In this document: positions 44,424-49,660 of the stretch, piece by piece | Layout: each line of letters starts with the position of its first letter | Numbering within the stretch: position 1 is the first letter of the stretch | Origin: a virus | Reading direction: 5' to 3' (one strand) | Virus record (IMG/VR): IMGVR_UViG_3300027917_000005 | Span: 1 to 50,048 of that record | DNA length: 50,048 nt | Position numbers and translations under genes: made by a program | The notes under the pieces: model-generated | Told to the model about the DNA's origin: nothing | Database searches by the model: none | Seen by the model: the letters and a program-made list of their open reading frames with translations, nothing else

Positions 44424-44850
44424 TTTTAGCCTCCTCCCCGAAGTATGCAGCTATCTCCTCCTCAGATATTCCATCCTCTCGCATCAATTGTTTCTGTCTT
44501 TCCTTGTCACTGAGGAACTCAACAGTGATACGAGTGTCATCTGTGGATTCTGTTACTTCCTCCCTTACAGTGAGATCAACCAGCTTCTTAACCTTACCAT
44601 CCTTATCAAAGATGACAGGAGGAGGAACAGGGGCTAGCTTCTCAAGGACTAAGATATGCTTACCTCCCTGAGAACTTCGGGTGACTCCAATATCAGAGCC
44701 GTCTAATGATTGTTTCTGCCATTGAACCCTCTCTCGATAGAGGGATGCCCTGAGAGATTCCATTTGCTTGAAGCTAGTGCAAGTGATTAACATCTTCTCC
44801 CCTGCCTCTAACTCCAAGGCATTATCAAAGATGATCTTCGCTCTTGACAT
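44395..44850 (-). CDS. Hypothetical protein, related to the 43640 product
   Basis: This 151-residue protein starts after AGAAAGGAGG. FDNALELEAGEKMLITCTSF and ESLRASLYRERVQWQ parallel the order of segments in the 43640 product, and both end in a DG-[IL]-EEI-type helix. Function unknown. Confidence 0.62.
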   Translation of the reverse strand: MSRAKIIFDNALELEAGEKMLITCTSFKQMESLRASLYRERVQWQKQSLDGSDIGVTRSSQGGKHILVLEKLAPVPPPVIFDKDGKVKKLVDLTVREEVTESTDDTRITVEFLSDKERQKQLMREDGISEEEIAAYFGEEAKNDNLSQEQT

Positions 44851-44872
44851 CTGATTTACCTCCTTTCTTCCT

Positions 44873-44974
44873 TTAGAATAGACTGTGCAGAATATGGGCT
44901 CCGAAGTACAGCAGCGCCAATACTATAGTAATAGCCGATACCAAGTCCAGAATCCTATCTCTCTCATTATCCAT
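44873..44974 (-). CDS. 33-residue single-membrane-segment protein
   Basis: The ATG at 44972-44974 follows AAAAGGAG. The product MDNERDRILDLVSAITIVLA continues LLYFGAHILHSLF, one membrane segment after a charged start. It fills the gap between genes at 44850 and 45029 and ends 22 bases before the next start. Very small, but the ribosome site and topology support it. Confidence 0.6.
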   Translation of the reverse strand: MDNERDRILDLVSAITIVLALLYFGAHILHSLF

Positions 44975-45028
44975 ACTTTCTCCTTTTAGGGGAGGGTAGA
45001 TGTCAAGCACCCACCCACCCGCCTTGGA

Positions 45029-45214
45029 TTAGAGTCCCAGGTCGATCTCGGGGAGCTTAATAGTTATCTCCTTCGGGATATTACTGGTTGGAATCAGCTT
45101 ATCAACATAGATTCCTATAGAGTAGCCCAATGTCTCAGCTTGGAACTTCCTCTTCTTTGGGGTGCTGGGTTTCTGTACAGCTTTCACTTCTAGGTTCTCT
45201 GTTATTTTGTCCAT
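45029..45214 (-). CDS. Small hypothetical protein (61 residues)
   Basis: The ATG at 45214 follows AAGGAGGGG. MDKITENLEVKAVQKPSTPK continues with a basic patch and a beta end (EITIKLPEIDLGL). It overlaps the upstream gene by 80 bases. Not recognised. Confidence 0.55.
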   Translation of the reverse strand: MDKITENLEVKAVQKPSTPKKRKFQAETLGYSIGIYVDKLIPTSNIPKEITIKLPEIDLGL

Positions 45215-45512
45215 AATCCCCTCCTTGTCTTGGAAACTCGGAGTCATAAATATCCCATGACTCCTTATCCTTTGCCTTATAATGTCCTATTACTAGATGA
45301 AACTCAGGACCTCCTCCAAAACAGATGAAAAAAATATCTCCGAAGAACCCAGGCCCATCGGAGATATAGTTTCTAATAACTCTCACTCGAGGATTATCTC
45401 TTAGCTCAGCATGAAGCTCTACTTTTTCAGATAAATCTAAGCCCCAATTCTCAGCTAATAAAGATGCAATCTTCTCGAGCTCATCCTTCTTTGGGATATA
45501 TAACTTACTCAT
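45135..45512 (-). CDS. Hypothetical protein (125 residues)
   Basis: GGAAGGAG precedes the ATG. Residues 1-90 look globular (ISDGPGFFGDIFFICFGGGP), but the last 30 residues, over the next gene, are polar and uneven (NNREPRSESCTETQHPKEEE), so the natural end may be a by-product of overlap. The leader holds the hairpin element at 45533-45592. Not recognised. Confidence 0.52.
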   Translation of the reverse strand: MSKLYIPKKDELEKIASLLAENWGLDLSEKVELHAELRDNPRVRVIRNYISDGPGFFGDIFFICFGGGPEFHLVIGHYKAKDKESWDIYDSEFPRQGGDYGQNNREPRSESCTETQHPKEEEVPS

Positions 45513-45532
45513 TCCAGGCTCCTTCCCTTTCT

Positions 45533-45592
45533 ACCTCATCATGGTGCTTGCATCGGCTTCCGGCTTTCCTAAGCCGCCAGAGCCAATGAGGT
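45533..45592 (-). promoter_or_regulatory. 5'-leader RNA fold before the 45512 gene
   Basis: Minus strand: ACCTCAT (45592-45586) pairs with ATGAGGT (45539-45533). Inside, TGGCT/AGCCG and CGGCTT-AGGA-AAGCCG stack as a long hairpin. No T-run follows; the ribosome site comes a few bases later. A translational control element is possible. Folding is by eye. Confidence 0.45.
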
Positions 45593-45705
45593 CAAGTGCA
45601 GGTGTGCTTACCTTTCTTCAGCACAGTTTTATATGGCTCAGCTAGTCCCTCATACCAGAGAGAATAGGAGCCATCCGGCATCAGGGTAATCAAGTATTTG
45701 CTCAT
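45592..45705 (-). CDS. 37-residue hypothetical protein
   Basis: The ATG at 45705 has AGAGG eight bases upstream and gives MSKYLITLMPDGSYSLWYEG, ending KKGKHTCT. It overlaps the zinc-finger-like gene by 56 bases in another frame. The start resembles small globular proteins, but size keeps confidence low. Confidence 0.4.
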   Translation of the reverse strand: MSKYLITLMPDGSYSLWYEGLAEPYKTVLKKGKHTCT

Positions 45706-45847
45706 AGCGAATACCTCTTGTTAAGAGCAGCTGCCTGTAATATGTAGCTAGATGGAAATCACAGACGCAATACCCCTCTTGTACAGGATCAGCCATCCAA
45801 CTAAAGGAAACTACTCGAAGACAATTTGGGCAGGTTACTGAGATCAT
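45650..45847 (-). CDS. Small zinc-finger-like protein (65 residues)
   Basis: The ATG overlaps the upstream stop in ATGA. CPNC (about 6-9) and CVCDFH (about 27-32) could form a small zinc site. The rest is helical (YYRQLLLTRGIRYEQILDYP). Not assigned. Confidence 0.58.
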   Translation of the reverse strand: MISVTCPNCLRVVSFSWMADPVQEGYCVCDFHLATYYRQLLLTRGIRYEQILDYPDAGWLLFSLV

Positions 45848-46035
45848 TTATACTCCTTGTGGGTATCATAATCTCTGTGGTGGGTTTCATAATCCTTGAA
45901 TGCAGAGTCAATGTTTTCAAGCCCGTTCTCCTCCAGAAAATCATCTAGTATCTGAGCAGCCTGATCTTCTGACCCCGCCAGGACACTAACAGAGCCATGC
46001 TCTGTGTAAGTATATCCTATTCTCCAGAGTTTCAT
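45844..46035 (-). CDS. Small acidic hypothetical protein (63 residues)
   Basis: It starts after AAAGGAGG. MKLWRIGYTYTEHGSVSVLA followed by GSEDQAAQILDDFLEENGLE suggests a beta-hairpin plus helix. Operator site 9 lies 24 bases upstream of its start. Not recognised. Confidence 0.57.
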   Translation of the reverse strand: MKLWRIGYTYTEHGSVSVLAGSEDQAAQILDDFLEENGLENIDSAFKDYETHHRDYDTHKEYK

Positions 46036-46058
46036 AATTCCTCCTTTAGCATAGACCC

Positions 46059-46087
46059 AGTCAAAACGTCAATTTTTGACGTTTCTG
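46059..46087 (-). promoter_or_regulatory. Dispersed 29-bp operator, site 9 (minus orientation)
   Basis: The core at 46064-46084 (AAACGTCAA-TTT-TTGACGTTT) has fully matching arms. The third half-site AGTCAAAA is intact. It lies between the structured element at 46092-46182 and the gene at 46035. Confidence 0.84.
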
Positions 46088-46091
46088 AGTA

Positions 46092-46182
46092 GCGGGCAGG
46101 TGGTGGGCTAGCGCCAGAGGTTTACCATCCCTGCTTGGTTCATAGGCTGGGCGCCATCACCTAGGCATCCCTGCCTGCCCGC
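46092..46182 (-). ncRNA. 91-base structured element with internal tandem repeat
   Basis: Minus strand: GCGGGCAGG and CCTGCCCGC close the element. Inside are two imperfect copies of GCAGGGATG-(9-11)-TGGCGCYnAGCC, about 40 bases apart. No T-run follows. Like the elements at 38518 and 40984 it fills a gap in the leftward arm next to an operator. A structured RNA of unknown role. Folding is by eye. Confidence 0.5.
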
Positions 46183-46190
46183 GTTGAAGG

Positions 46191-46376
46191 TTAGCGGTTA
46201 TCTCTCCTTGCACGCCTCGCCAGTTTATTCCTCCGTCTAGCTTTCGCTAGGACTCTTGTCATGTACGGAGTTGGTGCGTGCGGGCCTGCCGCATACATCA
46301 GGAGAAGCTGTTCCTGATGCTTGTTTGGGGCAGGTGCTGCCATTGCCTTTCTTAATGCCTTCTTAAGAGTACCCAT
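46191..46376 (-). CDS. Small highly basic protein (61 residues)
   Basis: It starts after TAGGAGG and overlaps the upstream stop by one base. The C-terminus is very Arg-rich (VLAKARRRNKLARRARRDNR), suggesting nucleic-acid binding. Not recognised. Confidence 0.58.
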   Translation of the reverse strand: MGTLKKALRKAMAAPAPNKHQEQLLLMYAAGPHAPTPYMTRVLAKARRRNKLARRARRDNR

Positions 46377-46609
46377 TAGAGATTCCTCCTATTCGAAGTC
46401 TTGCACCATCCGGCTGCTGCCTTGATACAATCTTCACAGAACTTCAGTGATGCCATCGAGTCAGTTGTTGCGATGGCTATGTGGTAGGTTCCCTTGGGGA
46501 TAGAGATTCTGCATCCTCGACAGATTCTCTTGGCCTTTCCTAATTCAACAGTAAGGAAACCAAGGATGCAGACCTTGTCCGGTCTTGGTTTGTCGTGTAA
46601 GCCTATCAT
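46376..46609 (-). CDS. Small zinc-binding protein (77 residues)
   Basis: CRGCRISIPKGTYH (about 30-43) and FCEDCIKAA (about 57-65) form a CxxC..CxxC arrangement seen in phage and bacterial small zinc proteins. The ATG follows AAGGTG and touches the upstream stop. Function unknown. Confidence 0.62.
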   Translation of the reverse strand: MIGLHDKPRPDKVCILGFLTVELGKAKRICRGCRISIPKGTYHIAIATTDSMASLKFCEDCIKAAAGWCKTSNRRNL

Positions 46610-47050
46610 TTAGCACCTTACCTTTCTGGTGACCTCACAAATACTTCCCTCCACGGGGAATCCAGCCATCACCAGAATGTTCTTGACTATATCAACACTC
46701 TGGTAGTGCTTCTCCAGCTCGTGATTGTAGGTGCGAATTATTACCTTGCATCCGGAGGAAGTTGAACAGAGGTCGTACTTGTTGGAGCCTATCCTGATGG
46801 TTGATGAAGCAATGTAGGTTCCGTCAGATTTGATGTAGTTGAATCTGCCGGGGATGGATCGCCTGATGTTATCAAGCATTGTAATTGTCTCGCTCCATGG
46901 GTCAGTCTCATAATGAATGAGCTTCCCATCGAAGAAGACTTCAATTTGGGTCTGGTGATAGGTTACAGGAAACTTGCTAGAGATCTCCTCTCTAGGGCAG
47001 TTGATGTTGATTTCTGTCTCTAACTTCTCGAACTTGCCAAAGCCTGACAT
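46610..47050 (-). CDS. Hypothetical protein (146 residues)
   Basis: It starts after GAGGAGG. Mixed alpha/beta (IEVFFDGKLIHYETDPWSET; GCKVIIRTYNHELEKHYQSV). No motif recognised. Part of the early leftward cluster. Confidence 0.58.
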   Translation of the reverse strand: MSGFGKFEKLETEININCPREEISSKFPVTYHQTQIEVFFDGKLIHYETDPWSETITMLDNIRRSIPGRFNYIKSDGTYIASSTIRIGSNKYDLCSTSSGCKVIIRTYNHELEKHYQSVDIVKNILVMAGFPVEGSICEVTRKVRC

Positions 47051-47061
47051 GGTAGCCTCCT

Positions 47062-47448
47062 CTACAAAATGGTTACTAGCACGCCCTTCTTTCTGGCGTA
47101 TCTAACAGTTGCCCATGTTCCTGATCTTAGTACCTCCTTTCTTGTGTGTGGGCAGGCGATGAGGCGGTCAACTTCATCAACCATCTCTTTGTTTCTGATG
47201 AGATAGTCCTTCGGTTCTCTTGTCTCGTCCCCATCTAGGAATGCCCGGAAGTTGGGTTTAGTGGGCGGATGGATTATGAGCTTCAGCTTGAATAGTCGTG
47301 CCAGATTGTGAAAGCTCTCATCTGCCCCAACACAGTCACCATGGTGACAGCTGTCTATCTTGCTCCTTAGTTGAGCCAGGAGTTGACGCACTGCCCTGTA
47401 TTGGACAGGCGTCATTCCCAGCCGGGAGCCTGTGAATCCTATTTTCAC
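47062..47448 (-). CDS. SLOG-family (YpsA/DprA-like Rossmann) protein
   Basis: A GTG at 47448 follows AAGGAG and gives MKIGFTGSRLGMTPVQYRAV. SCHHGDCVGADESFHNLARL is the family's conserved block. SLOG proteins bind nucleotides or nucleic-acid-derived ligands and occur in phages and defence systems. The specific ligand is not predictable here. Confidence 0.75.
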   Translation of the reverse strand: MKIGFTGSRLGMTPVQYRAVRQLLAQLRSKIDSCHHGDCVGADESFHNLARLFKLKLIIHPPTKPNFRAFLDGDETREPKDYLIRNKEMVDEVDRLIACPHTRKEVLRSGTWATVRYARKKGVLVTIL

Positions 47449-47970
47449 TTAGTGCTCCTTTATCCATTGCTTGAATACATTCCTGACTTGCTTAGCCTTT
47501 GGGTGACGCCAGTGAACCATGTTGCCCAGGATGTACATTAACCTCTCCTTGAGCTCATGATCTGGGGCTATGAGAGCCATCATGACTCTCCTGATTGCCC
47601 AATTAAGGGATGTGGCGTGGGACTTGGTGTCAGAGACCATTATTCTCAAGTGCTCCCTCACGTCCTCTGCTGATGGGCTAATCTGTACATCAGCAGTTAC
47701 CTCTTCCCAGTCAAACCTAATGATCCTGTCCTTGAATGTATCTCCGGTGTTGCAGCGGAGGGTCGCTATTGCTCTTCTTTGCATCATCCTGGATGGTGGG
47801 TACTTACTTCCGGCACTTCCAATGTATCTCCACTTGCCTACACAAAATGCCTGGATCAGTTTGTCTCTGACTCTTGCTTTGAGAATGCACGGATTATCTG
47901 TCCTCGGATCACAGCCGCCGTACTCCTCCTTGACAATCTTGTCCAAGGTGGCTTCAATTAAGTTTTCCAT
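47449..47970 (-). CDS. Hypothetical protein (173 residues)
   Basis: It starts after AAGGAGG. Helical and basic in parts (WAIRRVMMALIAPDHELKER). GGCDPRTDNPCILKARVRDK near the start. Not recognised. Its stop abuts the SLOG start. Confidence 0.57.
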   Translation of the reverse strand: MENLIEATLDKIVKEEYGGCDPRTDNPCILKARVRDKLIQAFCVGKWRYIGSAGSKYPPSRMMQRRAIATLRCNTGDTFKDRIIRFDWEEVTADVQISPSAEDVREHLRIMVSDTKSHATSLNWAIRRVMMALIAPDHELKERLMYILGNMVHWRHPKAKQVRNVFKQWIKEH

Positions 47971-47990
47971 GAGCAGCCTCCTTATTGAAT

Positions 47991-48464
47991 CTAGAATTTA
48001 CCTAAGAGTTTCTCAGCAATCTTTCTTTCTTCATCACTTAATAAGTCCATATTCTTCTCTATTGTATCCCTTGTGCTCTCCTTTCTGCCTGATGTCCCAG
48101 GCCTTATTTTGTTTATCTTGGCCAATGACCTTTCTGCTAGGTCAAGGCGATGATAATGAAAGAGGTATGACATTTCCAGTCGTTTCAGGGTATCCCTGAC
48201 TTCGACCAGATGTCCATGCAATCTCTTCATTTCCTCCCTGCTGCCTGCTGCCAGGGCTCTCAAATCATCCTCTCCCTTTTGCTTAATCTCTTGATAGGCA
48301 GCTGCCCGAGAGAATCTTGCTGCCTCGAAAGAGATTGTTCTGTCCCGCTCCATAGCGTGGTGGACTGGTCTAGGAAGCTTTACCAATGGGGCAGCTTCCC
48401 TCAACTTCTCAGCCATGGTCTTCGCCCTGGGCTTTTTGTTGTTACCAAATACAGGCCATTTCAT
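47991..48464 (-). CDS. Coiled-coil protein, first gene of the leftward arm
   Basis: The ATG at 48464 follows GGGAGG, about 35 bases after the expected transcription start. The 157-residue product is basic at the N-terminus and has a long helix (about 60-115). It ends LLSDEERKIAEKLLGKF, like the end of the 41076 product. First gene behind a strong promoter, hence probably early. Function unknown. Confidence 0.62.
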   Translation of the reverse strand: MKWPVFGNNKKPRAKTMAEKLREAAPLVKLPRPVHHAMERDRTISFEAARFSRAAAYQEIKQKGEDDLRALAAGSREEMKRLHGHLVEVRDTLKRLEMSYLFHYHRLDLAERSLAKINKIRPGTSGRKESTRDTIEKNMDLLSDEERKIAEKLLGKF

Positions 48465-48504
48465 GATTTCTTCCTCCCTTTTAAGACTTTCTGATTATAC
48501 CACT

Positions 48505-48533
48505 ATTTTAACACGAAACGTCCCAGATGTCAA
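48505..48533 (-). promoter_or_regulatory. Leftward promoter with TTGACATCTGGG core and an operator half-site
   Basis: Minus strand: TTGACA (48533-48528), 17 bases, TAAAAT (48510-48505) with an upstream TG. A second extended -10, TGGTATAAT, ends at 48494. The spacer contains GACGTTTC, a half-site of the dispersed 29-bp element, so the operator-binding protein may control it. Confidence 0.8.
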
Positions 48534-48550
48534 CCGTAAAATTGAAGGCG

Positions 48551-48833
48551 TAACACTCGCCTGTAACATTTTTTGTGTAGCTGTATGTGTAACAGAAACC
48601 GTAACCGTAACGGTAACATTCCTAAACCCTCTCTTTTCCCGACCCTAAAAAATCATCCCCTTTTTTTAAGCTGGCTCTTTTCCTTTTTCTTATTATTTTT
48701 TTTTCTTTTTTTTTTTTAAGAAGAGAAGAAAGAGAAAGCTGAGAAAGAAATAGCTGAACAGGGGGTGATTTTTGGACGGATAAAAACAGGGGGACAGGGA
48801 AAGTTACCGTTACCGTTACCGCTGCTGTTACAC
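48551..48833. repeat. Inverted clusters of GTAAC/GTTAC pentamers
   Basis: The left cluster (48551-48617) has six GTAAC copies, ending in CCGTAACCGTAACGGTAAC. The right cluster (48802-48833) has GTTACCGTTACCGTTACC, then GTTACAC. The arms are reverse complements of each other. They could be protein-binding iterons. Confidence 0.62.
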
Positions 48834-48850
48834 TTACACCTTGGATTTTA

Positions 48851-49100
48851 CGCCCTTTAGAATAAGAAGATTTGGGGATTAGGCTGGGGTATTGTTGCCC
48901 CTCCCACAAAGAAGAAATGTCAACAAGGAAGCTGCCCGTTTGGGGACAGCTTGGCGTGAATTTTCGCCTTTAGAATATGGAGAGTTTATATCTAGCCTGG
49001 AAGGGGAAAGAAGATGGGATTAGGGGAAGCTGGATTATCGAGATTTCTGCCCGATTTGGGCGCCTTTAGCATATGAGAAGTTGTATATATAGCTTAAAAA
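48851..49100 (+). repeat. Three degenerate direct repeats (CGCCTTTAGAATA...TAGCCTGG)
   Basis: Copies centre at 48854-48888, 48967-49000 and 49063-49096, spaced 113 and 96 bases. Each has CGCC(C)TTTAG[AC]ATA, then A/G-rich sequence, then (in two copies a TATAT run and) TAG-C-type ends. Flanking CCCGTTTGGG/CCCGATTTGGG and AGAAGAT..GGGATTAGG also recur. They are noncoding. Confidence 0.5.
48912..48923 (+). promoter_or_regulatory. Isolated operator half-site
   Basis: AAGAAATGTCAA matches the left half of the dispersed operator, but the TTGAC half is missing. It lies in the origin-like region and may be a relic or a weak site. Confidence 0.4.
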
Positions 49101-49124
49101 TAAAATTTCTTCCTCGGAAACAAA

Positions 49125-49151
49125 GAAAAAAAAGAGGGGCTTTCGCCCCTC
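49125..49151 (-). terminator. Leftward intrinsic terminator
   Basis: Minus strand: GAGGGGCGAAAGCCCCTC (49151-49134), a seven-pair stem with a short GAAA-type loop, followed by TTTTTTTT. It overlaps the stop of the gene at 49150 and ends the short leftward unit. Confidence 0.85.
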
Positions 49152-49323
49152 AGTCATCCATCTCCTTTCTCTTGATCATTAACTCCACTATCAGGCGGTC
49201 CAGCTCCTGCTTAGTCAGGAGTAGGCCAGCGATCCTGATTCCCTTGCCTCTCTTGCGAAACTGGAGCCTGAGGCAGCCGCCACTGATCTGAAAACGCAGG
49301 GTCAATTCTGAAATCTTAATCAT
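49150..49323 (-). CDS. 57-residue hypothetical protein
   Basis: The ATG at 49323 follows AAAGGAGG and gives MIKISELTLRFQISGGCLRL, continuing as basic then helical. Last gene of the short leftward unit, with the terminator on its stop. The 17 bases around its ribosome site are identical to those of the 49601 gene. Not recognised. Confidence 0.62.
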   Translation of the reverse strand: MIKISELTLRFQISGGCLRLQFRKRGKGIRIAGLLLTKQELDRLIVELMIKRKEMDD

Positions 49324-49338
49324 GATAAACCTCCTTTA

Positions 49339-49360
49339 GGGGGGGGGGCTTTCGCCCCCT
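49339..49360 (-). terminator. GC hairpin between two leftward genes
   Basis: AGGGGGCGAAAGCCCCCC on the minus strand has the same GCGAAAGC tip as the terminator at 49125-49151 but lacks a T-run. Possibly a weak terminator or a duplicated relic. It lies just after the 49365 stop. Confidence 0.45.
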
Positions 49361-49364
49361 CCTC

Positions 49365-49601
49365 TTACGGGTGGATGTGTAGAGCCTGCTCATCAGGCTC
49401 AGGTTGTACCTTGTCAGGGTAGGTGGGAAAGTGGCTGACGTCCTCATGAGGACCGTAGTACCACTCTTCGTAGTGGTTCAGCTTGATTCCCATGACTTTA
49501 CATCCGGAGACGTCATGGTAGCCGCCTTCGTAACCGTCCAGGATTACCCTCATGTCAGCCGGGAACCTTTTAAGTTCCTTAATCAGTTCAGCGATAGTCA
49601 T
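49365..49601 (-). CDS. Conserved hypothetical protein (78 residues)
   Basis: The ATG at 49601 follows AAAGGAGG and gives MTIAELIKELKRFPADMRVI, then LDGYEGGYHDV. This matches a small family often seen in bacteria and phages (E-L-L-x-FP-x-D-x-x-V, GYEGGY-D). The function of the family is unknown to me. The longer frame from 49637 has no ribosome site. Confidence 0.68.
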   Translation of the reverse strand: MTIAELIKELKRFPADMRVILDGYEGGYHDVSGCKVMGIKLNHYEEWYYGPHEDVSHFPTYPDKVQPEPDEQALHIHP

Positions 49602-49635
49602 GATAAACCTCCTTTGTGGTTGTCTTGATCCCTCC

Positions 49636-49652
49636 AAACGCCCCTGCTCAGG
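49636..49652 (-). repeat. CCTGAGCRGGGGC element, copy 3
   Basis: The reverse complement reads CCTGAGCAGGGGCGTTTGG, like copies at 188 and 1053. It lies in the leader of the 49601 gene. Function unknown. Confidence 0.45.
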
Positions 49653-49660
49653 GAACGTGT

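Larger units (their letters stand above)
48540..49125. other. Repeat-rich noncoding region, candidate replication origin
   Basis: No convincing gene in about 585 bases. Left arm 48534-48625 and right arm 48772-48857 are imperfect inverted copies. They share CGTAAAAT..AAGG, GTGTAACAG and stacked GTAACG pentamers, plus AAAAAATCATCCCC against GGGGTGATTTTT. The centre (48661-48760) is a T-run followed by a purine-rich A/G run. Three direct repeats with CCTTTAGAATA follow. Short iterated motifs beside an A/T-rich strand-asymmetric segment are typical of origins. Function is inferred. Confidence 0.6.

Noticed and set aside
401-46084. The nine palindromes as phage RNA-polymerase promoters
   Set aside because: Orientation is mixed within co-directional genes and no phage RNA polymerase gene is seen.
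401-46084. The nine palindromes as ordinary intrinsic terminators
   Set aside because: Stems have only three G-C pairs and sit between genes that must be co-expressed; weak attenuation is still possible.
401-46084. A CRISPR array or tandem repeat
   Set aside because: Copies are kilobases apart and lie in gene junctions.
48622-48909. A 95-residue minus-strand ORF in the origin-like region
   Set aside because: Low-complexity translation of the repeats and poly-A/T core; no ribosome site.
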